A DNA stretch of 60,222 bases from SIG454 sp045646365 (GTDB lineage Bacteria > Bacillota > Clostridia > Monoglobales > Monoglobaceae), in contig JAZRKP010000076.1 of NCBI GenBank assembly GCA_045646365.1, positions 1 through 60,222 of the forward strand, written 5' to 3'. The notes below the pieces were generated by a model. The model was not told the origin of the DNA. It searched no databases and worked only from the letters and a program-made list of their open reading frames with translations. The number at the start of each line of letters is the position of its first letter. The first letter of the stretch is position 1. Shown one piece after another: positions 35,334 to 43,902 of the stretch. Position numbers and translations under genes: made by a program.

Positions 35334-36770
35334 ATGAATTATAAAATGGTTTCGTATGTGCTTGGATGGGTACTGAAAATTGAAGCGGGTTGTATGCTTC
35401 TGCCCCTCCTTTGTGCATTCATATATAACGATTCAGGGAAAACAGCTATAGTAGTCAGCATAATATTGTGCCTCTTTTTCGGCTTTTTATTGTCTGTCAA
35501 ATCTCCGAAAAATAAAACAATGTTTGCTAAGGAAGGCTTTGTTACAGTTGCTCTTTCGTGGCTTATTATGAGTATTTTCGGGGCAGTTCCTTTTTATCTG
35601 TCAGGATATATAAATAATTTCATTGATGCAGTCTTTGAATCAGCATCAGGGTTTACAACAACAGGTGCATCAATCCTGAATGATGTCGAAGTACTTCCTA
35701 AAAGCCTGCTTATGTGGCGAAGCTTTACACACTGGATTGGCGGAATGGGAGTTCTGGTATTCTTTGTTGCCTTGCTTCCGTCATCGTCAGGAGATAATAT
35801 GTACCTGATTAAAGCGGAAAGCCCGGGGCCGTCGGTTAGTAAAATGGTGCCAAAAGTCCGAACAATGGCTAAGATTTTATATCTTATATATCTTGGAATG
35901 ACGGTTATTCAGTTTGCCCTGTTAAAGCTTGGCGGAATGGAAACATTTGATGCCATAACCATAACATTCGGAACGGCGGGAACAGGCGGATTTGGTGTAA
36001 GAAATTCGGGACTCAATGACTACACTGCTTATCAGCAATGGGTTATAACTATATTTATGATACTGTTCGGAATTGACTTTTCGGTTTATTACCTGATTCT
36101 TATGAGGAAATTTAAAACCGCATTTCGTTCCGTTGAGGTAAGAACATATCTTCTTATAATTATTTTTTCAGTTTTGCTCATCGTGTCAAACTGCCGTAGT
36201 CTTTATGTAAATTTATCGGATGCTGTAAGACATAGCTCTTTGACAGTCGGCTCGATTATAACAACGACGGGCTATTCAACGGTTGATTTTTCGAAGTGGC
36301 CAATGTTTTCGCAGACAATACTCTTGGGACTTATGTTTGTCGGTGCCTGTGCAGGAAGTACGGGGGGCGGAATGAAAGTTTCAAGAATTATGATTTTGTT
36401 TAAAAGTATTTTAAAGGAAATCAAGGTTGCGGTACATCCGCAAAGAACGGTTAAAATAACAATGAACGGAAGAATGGTTGAACACGAAACAGTCAGGGCG
36501 GTTAATGTGTATATGGCGGCATATATCGCAATTTTTGCAACCTCCTTGTTGATTATCAGCCTTGATAATCTGGATTTGACAACAAATTTCACTGCAATCG
36601 CCGCTGTTATCAATAATATAGGACCAGGACTTGCGGGTGTTGGACCTGCTGAAAACTTTTCAAAGTTTTCGGATTTATCCACTCTGACTATGACTTTTGA
36701 TATGATAGTAGGCAGACTTGAAATATTCCCGATTTTAATTCTGTTTTCAAAGAGTACCTGGAAGAGATAG
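35334..36770 (+). CDS. trkH: Trk potassium uptake membrane subunit TrkH
   Basis: A 478-residue polytopic K+ channel-like transporter with four repeated M1-P-M2 units. Filter-like loops are GFTTTGAS, GTAGTGGFGV, TTTGYST and the NNIGPGLAGVG segment near the C-terminus. It forms a complex with TrkA. The C-terminus ends in FPILILFSKSTWKR, as in the family. A large palindromic terminator follows. Confidence 0.95.
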   Translation: MNYKMVSYVLGWVLKIEAGCMLLPLLCAFIYNDSGKTAIVVSIILCLFFGFLLSVKSPKNKTMFAKEGFVTVALSWLIMSIFGAVPFYLSGYINNFIDAVFESASGFTTTGASILNDVEVLPKSLLMWRSFTHWIGGMGVLVFFVALLPSSSGDNMYLIKAESPGPSVSKMVPKVRTMAKILYLIYLGMTVIQFALLKLGGMETFDAITITFGTAGTGGFGVRNSGLNDYTAYQQWVITIFMILFGIDFSVYYLILMRKFKTAFRSVEVRTYLLIIIFSVLLIVSNCRSLYVNLSDAVRHSSLTVGSIITTTGYSTVDFSKWPMFSQTILLGLMFVGACAGSTGGGMKVSRIMILFKSILKEIKVAVHPQRTVKITMNGRMVEHETVRAVNVYMAAYIAIFATSLLIISLDNLDLTTNFTAIAAVINNIGPGLAGVGPAENFSKFSDLSTLTMTFDMIVGRLEIFPILILFSKSTWKR

Positions 36771-36794
36771 GCTTTATAAAAATATAGAAAGTAA

Positions 36795-36870
36795 GGGTCT
36801 TATGTCGACCTCCCAAAAGTTAGACCAAAAATCTAACGATTAGGGTGGGCGACATAAGACCTCTCTTTTT
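36795..36870. terminator. Large palindromic terminator between convergent genes
   Basis: The outer stem is GGTCTTATGTCG (36796-36807) with CGACATAAGACC (36850-36861), 12 bp and perfect. Inside it, ACCTCCC pairs with GGGTGGG, and a tip hairpin is GTTAGA-N7-TCTAAC. A run of seven T follows on the + strand. The 76-base cruciform serves the convergent trkH and MFS genes. Its inner sequence (CCCAAAAGTTAGAC) resembles ends of IS3-family elements, so it may be a domesticated or miniature mobile element. Confidence 0.75.
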
Positions 36871-38094
36871 TTATTGTTCAACTTTATTTGATTTAAGTAA
36901 TTTCAAAAGGATAATGACCATTAACGGGAAAAACACCGCAGTTAAAATTCCGACTTTTAAGCCTGCCTGTTCGGGAGAAACCTTGAATAGCTGGTCAAGA
37001 TTAGAAAAACCCTGAACAAAATCTGCAACAATCCCTGCAATGTAAGGTCCGAAAGTGCATCCTAAATCCCCGAAAACTGCCAAAAGACTGAAAAGCGCCG
37101 TTCCCGCAAGAGGAAATCTTTCAGATGCAAGAGAGATGAATCCGGGCCACATAAGGCTCGATGCAAGCCCTGCCAAAGCACAGCTTATGAGAGCGATAAC
37201 AGGTGATGGAGAAAGAGCGGTCAGAAGATAGCATAAAACGCCTAAAATTCCGCACGCCATCAGGCTTACCTTAAGATTCATTTTATCTCCGAAGAAACCG
37301 TAAATAACTCTGCCTGAACCCATAAATAATGCGAAAAGACACGGACCGAGTAAGTCGCCAACCACCTTAGTAACACCCAACCCTTTTTCCGCAAAAAGCG
37401 ATGACCATTGTGACATTGTCATTTCTGTTGCCCCGGCACAAAGCATTAAAAACAGGAGAAGAATAAAGGTTTTTGAGTTGAGCAGTTTTTTTAGAGGTGT
37501 TTTATCAGTTTCTGAAACCATAGGAGCAAGCGGAACACGCATAAAATTGATTGTGTTGACCAAAGGTACAATCGCCCAGAGAATCGGGAGAATAAACCAA
37601 AATCTCGTTCCCGTAAATTTCATAATAACGGTCGATAAAAGAACAACAACTAACTGTCCCCAACAATAAAAGGAATGAAGCAGGCTCATAGCGGAAGATT
37701 TATTATCGGTTGGTAGTGCCTCAACAATAGGACTGACCAAAACTTCAATAAGTCCGCTTCCATAGGCATAAATAACAATGGCGATTATAAGTCCCAGATA
37801 TGGTGAAGGCATAATTTTAGGAAGAATACCAAGGCACACAAGACCTGTAAAACTTGCAATATGGGCGAAAACAACAGATTTTCTGCATCCTAACTTGTCG
37901 GTCATATAAACGGAGGCAAGGTCAGTTAAAATCTGCACACCGAAATTGATGAAAATCAGCCAGCTTATTTGTGTCAGAGAAATATTATAATCCTGCTGAA
38001 ATATAACGAAAAATACGGGTGCAAGATTATTTATGATTGCCTGAGTAAAATAGCCTGTGTAACAAGCTTTCATTGTTGATTTATACGAATTCAT
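36871..38094 (-). CDS. MFS transporter
   Basis: A 407-residue major facilitator superfamily permease with about 12 hydrophobic helices. It begins NSYKSTMKACYTGYFTQAII, with a typical loop YMTDKLGCRKSV between helices 2 and 3. The substrate cannot be read from the sequence. The pattern resembles sugar-type or drug-type MFS members in Clostridia. It lies 10 bases downstream of rseP on the same strand, so probably in the same transcript, which is an unusual addition to this cluster. The start ATG follows GGAGATAAAAA. Confidence 0.85.
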   Translation of the reverse strand: MNSYKSTMKACYTGYFTQAIINNLAPVFFVIFQQDYNISLTQISWLIFINFGVQILTDLASVYMTDKLGCRKSVVFAHIASFTGLVCLGILPKIMPSPYLGLIIAIVIYAYGSGLIEVLVSPIVEALPTDNKSSAMSLLHSFYCWGQLVVVLLSTVIMKFTGTRFWFILPILWAIVPLVNTINFMRVPLAPMVSETDKTPLKKLLNSKTFILLLFLMLCAGATEMTMSQWSSLFAEKGLGVTKVVGDLLGPCLFALFMGSGRVIYGFFGDKMNLKVSLMACGILGVLCYLLTALSPSPVIALISCALAGLASSLMWPGFISLASERFPLAGTALFSLLAVFGDLGCTFGPYIAGIVADFVQGFSNLDQLFKVSPEQAGLKVGILTAVFFPLMVIILLKLLKSNKVEQ

Positions 38095-38104
38095 TTTTTA
38101 TCTC

Positions 38105-39154
38105 CTAATTAAAAATTCTGACTATATCGTTCCAGGTGGCAAAAAGCATCAAACCGAACAGGAAAATAAGTCCTATAAAGTGAACAATTCCCTCTTTTTC
38201 AGGCGAAACTCTGCGCCTTGTTATAAGTTCTATTAAAATAAAGAAAATTCTTCCGCCGTCAAGGGCAGGGAATGGAAGAAGATTCATAATACCAATGTTA
38301 ACTGAAATAAAGCCTGCAAGAAACAGTAAATTCAGGAACCCCGCAAGTCCGCCCCCACTACTGGTTGCGGCATTTTGCATCTGGTCAACCACGCCGATCG
38401 GACCTGATAAATCCTTCATTCCTGCCTCACCGTTTATAAGCATAGAAAGGCTAAGAAATATGAGTTTTCCCATATAAACCGTCTGGAAAAACCCTTCCCG
38501 TAAAACGGAGAAGAAGCCACGGGGCGTTACCTCAGATATTACGCCGACAAGTTTGTATTTTACGCCCTTTTCTTCAAATTCGTGTGGCTTTATATATTTA
38601 AATTCAAGAATTTCGTCCCGACGCTTAACCTTAATATCAAAATGCTTTTCGTCGCCTAAGGATATGGCGAAAGGTATTTCCTGCTTAATATTTATACTAT
38701 GTCCGTTAATTTCAACGATTCTATCCCCAGGTTTAATATATTCCGAAATGGGTGAATTGGGAACAGCTTCTTTTATGGTTGTTGTGGCAATTCCGTTTCC
38801 TGATGTGACAAAAACCACAATAAGGCTTACAATAAACCCTAAAACAATATTCATAAAAGCACCTGATGCAAGAATAACAAAACGGGCAAACTTTGACTTG
38901 TTTGAGAAAGAGCCTTCGGCATCTGAATCGCCGTCCTCACCCTCCATCTTGCAATATCCGCCAACGGGAATACAGCGGATAGAATATTTTGTCCCAGATT
39001 TTGAATCTTTTGACCATATAGCAGGCCCCATTCCTAAAGCGAATTCGTGAACGGTGACCTTAAATATACGAGCGGAAACAAAATGCCCCAATTCGTGTAT
39101 AAAAATAATCAAGGAAAAGAACAAAACAGCAAATAATATTACTAAAAATGTCAT
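38105..39154 (-). CDS. rseP: Site-2 intramembrane zinc protease RseP/RasP
   Basis: A 349-residue membrane metalloprotease (M50B). The zinc motif HELGH lies in helix 1 (FIHELGHFVSAR), and the third zinc ligand block is NLLPFPALDGGRI in a C-terminal helix. A single PDZ domain sits near residues 120-205 (GDRIVEINGHSI). It cleaves anti-sigma factors and signal-peptide remnants within the membrane. It overlaps dxr by 4 bases (ATGA), so translation is coupled. Confidence 0.95.
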   Translation of the reverse strand: MTFLVILFAVLFFSLIIFIHELGHFVSARIFKVTVHEFALGMGPAIWSKDSKSGTKYSIRCIPVGGYCKMEGEDGDSDAEGSFSNKSKFARFVILASGAFMNIVLGFIVSLIVVFVTSGNGIATTTIKEAVPNSPISEYIKPGDRIVEINGHSINIKQEIPFAISLGDEKHFDIKVKRRDEILEFKYIKPHEFEEKGVKYKLVGVISEVTPRGFFSVLREGFFQTVYMGKLIFLSLSMLINGEAGMKDLSGPIGVVDQMQNAATSSGGGLAGFLNLLFLAGFISVNIGIMNLLPFPALDGGRIFFILIELITRRRVSPEKEGIVHFIGLIFLFGLMLFATWNDIVRIFN

Positions 39155-40290
39155 TTAAAACGCTCCCTTACATCCATATCAATTCTTAATATATCATCTA
39201 TTGTGGGATTATTTATGTTTTTGTATTCCAAAAGTGTTTTTTCAACCATATCGCCTATGTCGAGGAATCCGATTTTACCATTTAAGAAAAGCTCAACTGC
39301 CTTTTCGTTTGACGCATTCAAAACTGTCGGCATAATACCGCCGTCTTTCCCTGCTTTTTTTGCAAGACGGAGACATTTGAAAGTATCTTCATCAGGCTCA
39401 AAAAATGTAAGTGTTTTAAGGCCTTTAAAAGAAACTCTTTTATCAGGTGACGGAAGCCTTTTCGGATAGGTGAAAGCGTATTGAATAGGGTGTTTCATAG
39501 ACGGAAGAGAAAGCTGGGCAATGACGCTTAAATCTTCGTATTCAACCATAGAATGAATAATGCTTTCTCGCTGGATAACAACCTCAATATCATCAATATC
39601 AACTCCGAAAAGCCACTTCGCCTCAATAACCTCAAGACCTTTGTTCATAAGAGTTGCACTGTCTGTGGTGATTTTAGCACCCATACTCCAGTTAGGGTGA
39701 TTAAGAGCCATTTCTCTTGTAACGGATTTAAGCTCGTCAGCCGTTTTTCCAAAGAACGGTCCGCCTGAACAAGTCAAAAGAATTTTATGAATTTTATTGT
39801 GTCTGTTCCCCTCAAGGCTCTGGAAAATAGCACAATGTTCACTGTCAACGGGTAAAAGACGCACCCCTTTTTCGGCGATTTTATCCATAAAAAGCTGACC
39901 TGCAGTAACAAGAGTTTCCTTGTTGGCAAGCGCAATATCTTTCCCCTCGTCGATTGCACAAAGAGTCGGAACAAGTCCTGAAAATCCAACAATAGAGGAT
40001 AAAACCATTTCGGTATCCTTGTGTGTTGCAACCTCAATAAGACCGTCCTGACCGCATACGACTCTGCAGGAGGTATCAGAAAGGCGGACTTTTAAATCCT
40101 TTGCAGATTTTTCATCATAAGCCGCAACGATTTCAGGCTTATATTTTCTTGCCTGTTCCTCTAAAAGACCGACATTTTTGTTTCCGCTTATAGCTTTAAC
40201 AGTTATGTCTTTTATTCCTTTCAAATCATCAACGACCAAAAGTGCCTGAGTTCCGATAGACCCGGTTGAGCCTAAGATTGATATGTTCAT
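39151..40290 (-). CDS. dxr: 1-deoxy-D-xylulose 5-phosphate reductoisomerase
   Basis: A 379-residue enzyme that converts DXP to MEP with NADPH, the first committed step of the non-mevalonate isoprenoid pathway. Its end product feeds UppS, encoded upstream. The nucleotide motif is ILGSTGSIGTQAL at the N-terminus; NKETLVTAGQ and VDSEHCAIFQSLEG are the active-site and metal segments. The start is ATG 40290 with GGAGG 9 bases upstream; a longer frame from 40356 is not conserved-looking and contains a hairpin. Confidence 0.96.
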   Translation of the reverse strand: MNISILGSTGSIGTQALLVVDDLKGIKDITVKAISGNKNVGLLEEQARKYKPEIVAAYDEKSAKDLKVRLSDTSCRVVCGQDGLIEVATHKDTEMVLSSIVGFSGLVPTLCAIDEGKDIALANKETLVTAGQLFMDKIAEKGVRLLPVDSEHCAIFQSLEGNRHNKIHKILLTCSGGPFFGKTADELKSVTREMALNHPNWSMGAKITTDSATLMNKGLEVIEAKWLFGVDIDDIEVVIQRESIIHSMVEYEDLSVIAQLSLPSMKHPIQYAFTYPKRLPSPDKRVSFKGLKTLTFFEPDEDTFKCLRLAKKAGKDGGIMPTVLNASNEKAVELFLNGKIGFLDIGDMVEKTLLEYKNINNPTIDDILRIDMDVRERFK

Positions 40291-40320
40291 AAAATCAGTC
40301 CTCCGTATAAACAATCTAAA

Positions 40321-40346
40321 GGGGCAGAAGCAAAAGCTTGAGCCCC
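40321..40346 (-). terminator. Hairpin between cdsA and dxr
   Basis: GGGGC-TC-AAGC-TTTT-GCTT-CT-GCCCC on the minus strand forms a compact hairpin followed by TTTAG. It lies in the 83-base gap between cdsA and dxr. It is probably an internal partial terminator or an mRNA-stability element. Confidence 0.55.
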
Positions 40347-40373
40347 GATTTATCAATATGTATAATTATGATT

Positions 40374-41177
40374 TTAATTAAATATTCCTATGTAAACAAC
40401 ATAAACGAACAGAAGAGGTGCAACGAAAAGAATACTGTCGCAACGGTCCAGAACTCCGCCGTGTCCGGGGAAAAGGTTTCCGTAATCCTTGATACCATAC
40501 TGTCTCTTAATGCAAGAAGCAGTAATATCACCAAGCTGAGCACCCACGGAACAAATAAGACCGAGAATAAATAACTTAATGAAATGCACATCAACTCCGC
40601 AGCAACTGCTGACTATATAACCGAAAAGCATACAGGAAAGTCCGCAACCGATAACACCGCCGATTGCCCCCTCGATTGTCTTGTTAGGACTTAATGCGGG
40701 ACAAAGCTTGTGTTTGCCTATTGCCTTACCTGTAAAGTATGCACAGGTATCAGTAAGGAATGCGCAAACAATGACCAGCCAGATATAATATTCTCCATTG
40801 GTTAATCTTCTTAACCCGATAATATAAGTGAGAAGATAAGGTATGTAAATCACGCTGAGCCAGGAAAGACCAAGCTGATTTGCTGAAACCTTGTTATTGG
40901 AGAAAATCATAATAAGGAACAGAATTGCCGCAAACCATAAGGGAAAAGGTATAATAGAAATATCCTTAAACCAGGTTATAGTAAAGTAAAGCGCAGTAAT
41001 ATATCCGAGGATACAAAGTGCCTTGCAGTCTTTAAGTCCTGTGGCTTTATAAAATTCGTAAAGTCCAACCACGGACGCAGCAAATGCAATAATTCCCCAT
41101 ACCCATAAATACGGCTGAATTAAAGCCAAAATAATGAACGGAACACCAACAAGCGAAGTTAAAATTCGTGTTTTCAT
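40374..41177 (-). CDS. cdsA: Phosphatidate cytidylyltransferase CdsA
   Basis: A 267-residue polytopic enzyme that makes CDP-diacylglycerol from phosphatidate and CTP, the branch point of phospholipid synthesis. The family signature is near the C-terminus (KRQYGIKDYGNLFPGHGGVL followed by DR). SPNKTIEGAIGG is the upstream conserved block. About eight membrane helices. It is in the conserved uppS-cdsA-dxr order. Confidence 0.95.
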   Translation of the reverse strand: MKTRILTSLVGVPFIILALIQPYLWVWGIIAFAASVVGLYEFYKATGLKDCKALCILGYITALYFTITWFKDISIIPFPLWFAAILFLIMIFSNNKVSANQLGLSWLSVIYIPYLLTYIIGLRRLTNGEYYIWLVIVCAFLTDTCAYFTGKAIGKHKLCPALSPNKTIEGAIGGVIGCGLSCMLFGYIVSSCCGVDVHFIKLFILGLICSVGAQLGDITASCIKRQYGIKDYGNLFPGHGGVLDRCDSILFVAPLLFVYVVYIGIFN

Positions 41178-41204
41178 AAGTTAAATTTCCTTTCTCAAAT
41201 GAGA

Positions 41205-41951
41205 TTATACTCTGCCGAAACGACGGTTTCGTTTCTGATAATCAATAATAGCCCGTTCCATATCTTTTTCGGAAAAATCAGGCCAGTTTATATCGCTGTA
41301 CCAAAACTCCGCATAAGCCGCCTGCCAGAGAAGAAAGTTGGAAAGACGCTTTTCACCGCTTGGCCTTATGATAAGGTCAACGGGCGGAGTGTCGGCTGTA
41401 TACATAAGCTTGTCGAGGTAATCGTCATTAATTTCGTCAGGCGAGATTTTCCCTGACTTAACATCTTCTGCCGCAATCTTTGCCGCACGAACGATTTCGT
41501 CACGCCCACCGTAGTTCAGCGCCATATTAAGGACAATTCCCGTGTTTCCGTCAGTAACACTTATTGCATGGTCGATTGCCTCGTTGATTTTATCCGATAA
41601 AGCCGACCTGTCACCGATAACACGAAGAATAACATTTGTTCCTGCAAACTTTTCCTCAGCCATAAGCAGATAATTATAAAGCAAATTCATAAGATTATCA
41701 ACTTCAGCCTTTGGTCTGTTCCAGTTTTCGGTAGAGAAAGCATAAGCAGTTATTGCCTTAACTCCGATTTTATCACAATACTTAACGATTTTCTCGAAAG
41801 TATCAGCCCCTGCACGATGTCCTGCACTCCTTGGGAGATGTCGTTTTGCCGCCCATCTGCCGTTTCCGTCCATAATAACACCGATATGAAGGGGTAAATT
41901 ATTCGGGTCAATAGCCTCATGAATATGCTTGGTTTTCTTTTTGAAAAGCAT
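41205..41951 (-). CDS. uppS: Undecaprenyl diphosphate synthase (isoprenyl transferase)
   Basis: A 248-residue cis-prenyltransferase that builds the C55 lipid carrier for peptidoglycan and wall polymers. GVIMDGNGRWA holds the catalytic Asp, then RSAGHRAGADT, YAFSTENWNRP, and the C-terminal block DLIIRPSGEKRLSNFLLWQ. A GGAGG site precedes ATG 41951. It may also supply the carrier for the polymer to which SLH proteins bind (inference). Confidence 0.97.
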   Translation of the reverse strand: MLFKKKTKHIHEAIDPNNLPLHIGVIMDGNGRWAAKRHLPRSAGHRAGADTFEKIVKYCDKIGVKAITAYAFSTENWNRPKAEVDNLMNLLYNYLLMAEEKFAGTNVILRVIGDRSALSDKINEAIDHAISVTDGNTGIVLNMALNYGGRDEIVRAAKIAAEDVKSGKISPDEINDDYLDKLMYTADTPPVDLIIRPSGEKRLSNFLLWQAAYAEFWYSDINWPDFSEKDMERAIIDYQKRNRRFGRV

Positions 41952-41965
41952 AGAGAATCCTCCGC

Positions 41966-42508
41966 TTAAACTTCCATAATTTCCTTTTCTTTATTAGCAA
42001 CGATTGTTTCGATTTCCTTAACAAACTTATCAGTAAGCTTCTGAATATCGTTTTCAAGACCTTTCAAATCGTCCTCTGTAAGCTCGCCATCTTTTTTCTG
42101 TTTCTTAAATCCTTCAAGGGCATCACGACGAACACCGCGAACAGCAACCTTTGCATCTTCGCCACGCTTAGAAATTGACTTAGCGAGTTCCTTTCTTCTT
42201 TCCTCAGTGAGCGGCGGGAAGTTAAGTCTGATGCACTTTCCGTCGTTATTTGGAGTAAGACCTAAGTCAGACTTTAAAATAGCCTTTTCAATTTCATTAA
42301 CGATAGACCCGTCCCAAGGCTGAATAACGATTGAACGAGGTTCAGGAACAGAGATTGTTCCAACCTGAGCCAAAGGAGTTGGAGAACCGTAATATTCAAC
42401 TGTAACTTTGTCTAAAATAGCTGGGTTAGCGCGTCCTGCACGGATTGCCGCAAAGTCGTTATTTAAGGCGATAACTGCCTTATCCATTTTCATTTCTGCA
42501 TTTTTCAT
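41966..42508 (-). CDS. frr: Ribosome recycling factor Frr
   Basis: A 180-residue tRNA-shaped protein that, with EF-G, splits ribosomes after termination. The conserved segments are IRAGRANPAILDKV, VQPWD-type IVIQPWDGS and LNFPPLTEERRKEL. Length slightly short of the usual 185. It is 31 bases downstream of pyrH, the standard pairing. Confidence 0.97.
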   Translation of the reverse strand: MKNAEMKMDKAVIALNNDFAAIRAGRANPAILDKVTVEYYGSPTPLAQVGTISVPEPRSIVIQPWDGSIVNEIEKAILKSDLGLTPNNDGKCIRLNFPPLTEERRKELAKSISKRGEDAKVAVRGVRRDALEGFKKQKKDGELTEDDLKGLENDIQKLTDKFVKEIETIVANKEKEIMEV

Positions 42509-42539
42509 AATATTATATTTCCTTTCTGTGTTGAAATTT

Positions 42540-43244
42540 TTAATAAACTAATGTACCGATTTTTTCGCCCTTTAATCCTCTGATAATGTTATCAGGGTTA
42601 TCAAGACCGAATACGAGAATCGGGATATTGTTATCCATACAAAGCGATGTTGCTGTGGAATCCATAACGCCGAGTCCCTGACTTAAAACATCTATATAAC
42701 GGAGTGAATCGAATTTCTTTGCATTTGGATTTTTATGTGGGTCGCTGTCATAAACACCGTCAACTGCCTTAGCGAGAAGAATGATTTCAGCATTTATCTC
42801 AGCCGCACGGAGTGCCGCTGCAGTATCAGTTGAGAAGAATGGGTTACCGCTTCCGCAAGCGAAGATAACAACCCTTGCTTTCTCTAAGTGTCTGACTGCT
42901 CTTGAACGGATATACGGCTCTGCAATCTGACGCATTTCGATAGCGGTCTGAACACGGGCAGGAACACCCTGTTGTTCGATTGCATCAAGAAGGGCAAGTG
43001 AATTTATAACCGTTGCGAGCATTCCCATATGGTCAGCTCTTGTTCTGTCCATATTTCCACCGCTTCTGCCTCTCCAGAAATTTCCGCCTCCAACAACAAT
43101 GGAAACTTCAACCCCCAGGTCAACAGCCTCTTTAATTTTCTCAGCAATGCGGTCAATAGTTGGTGTGTCAAGCCCGAACCCTTTTCCGCCGGACATAGCC
43201 TCACCGCTTATTTTAAGCATCACTCTTTTGTATTTACTTTCCAT
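42540..43244 (-). CDS. pyrH: UMP kinase PyrH
   Basis: A 234-residue amino-acid-kinase-family enzyme that phosphorylates UMP to UDP. Motifs are RVMLKISGEAMSG, VVGGGNFWRG, ADHMGMLATVINSLAL and VDGVYDSDPHKNP. I chose ATG 43244 because AAGGAG lies 8 bases upstream; the GTG at 43253 lies within that ribosome site. rpsB and tsf, which normally precede pyrH, are absent here. Confidence 0.96.
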   Translation of the reverse strand: MESKYKRVMLKISGEAMSGGKGFGLDTPTIDRIAEKIKEAVDLGVEVSIVVGGGNFWRGRSGGNMDRTRADHMGMLATVINSLALLDAIEQQGVPARVQTAIEMRQIAEPYIRSRAVRHLEKARVVIFACGSGNPFFSTDTAAALRAAEINAEIILLAKAVDGVYDSDPHKNPNAKKFDSLRYIDVLSQGLGVMDSTATSLCMDNNIPILVFGLDNPDNIIRGLKGEKIGTLVY

Positions 43245-43279
43245 TTTGTTCACTCCTTAATTTATATGTTAATCTTTTG

Positions 43280-43882
43280 TTATATCTCTATAATTGTTTC
43301 ATCTTCAACCGAATTATCTGAGCTTGAATCACTGTCATCATATGAGTCAGTATCGCTTGTGTCTTCTTCGGTATCTTTTTCGTCATCAGTATCATTTTCA
43401 TCGGATGAGTCTTTTGAGTCTTTTTCTGAACTGTCCTTCTCAGAGGAAGAGGATGAGTTACCGCTTGGTTTATACATAGGAACAACCTCAACAGAAGTTC
43501 CGTCATCACTTATTTCAATATATTCCTGAATTTGCTCAATATCATCAACAACAGAGTCCTCCTGTTGTAACTGCTCAATGCTTGGCAAATATTTCCACCC
43601 AAAAACCGTTCCTACAAAAGAAAGCAGGAATGTCAGAATACAGGAAAAAACAATACCTATTATAATAAGCGTCAATGCAGTGGACGAAAGCTTTTTTCGT
43701 TTCTGCGGAGCAGGAGTTGCTTTGTGAGGAGTCTGAGGTTTTGGAATTGAGGATTTTAATGCAGAGTCAGGCATAGGAATCTCAATCTCAAACTCTTTCT
43801 TTTGAGGAGCAGAACCACTTTTTTTAAGATAAACCTCATCGAAAGCATCTTCTTTATCAAAATCGTAAAAATTATCACTCAT
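43280..43882 (-). CDS. Single-pass membrane protein with acidic Ser/Asp-rich tail
   Basis: A 200-residue protein that I do not recognise. A proline-rich, charged cytoplasmic region covers 1-65, then KRKK and one transmembrane helix at about 70-93. The outer segment has LPSIEQLQQEDSVVDDIEQI. The last 60 residues are a low-complexity Ser/Asp/Glu tail (for example SSSSSEKDSSEKDSKDSS). No signal cleavage site or enzymatic motif. It lies between a small exporter gene and pyrH, in the slot usually filled by tsf. Confidence 0.7.
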   Translation of the reverse strand: MSDNFYDFDKEDAFDEVYLKKSGSAPQKKEFEIEIPMPDSALKSSIPKPQTPHKATPAPQKRKKLSSTALTLIIIGIVFSCILTFLLSFVGTVFGWKYLPSIEQLQQEDSVVDDIEQIQEYIEISDDGTSVEVVPMYKPSGNSSSSSEKDSSEKDSKDSSDENDTDDEKDTEEDTSDTDSYDDSDSSSDNSVEDETIIEI

Positions 43883-43902
43883 TTCAACTTATGTCCTTTC
43901 AG

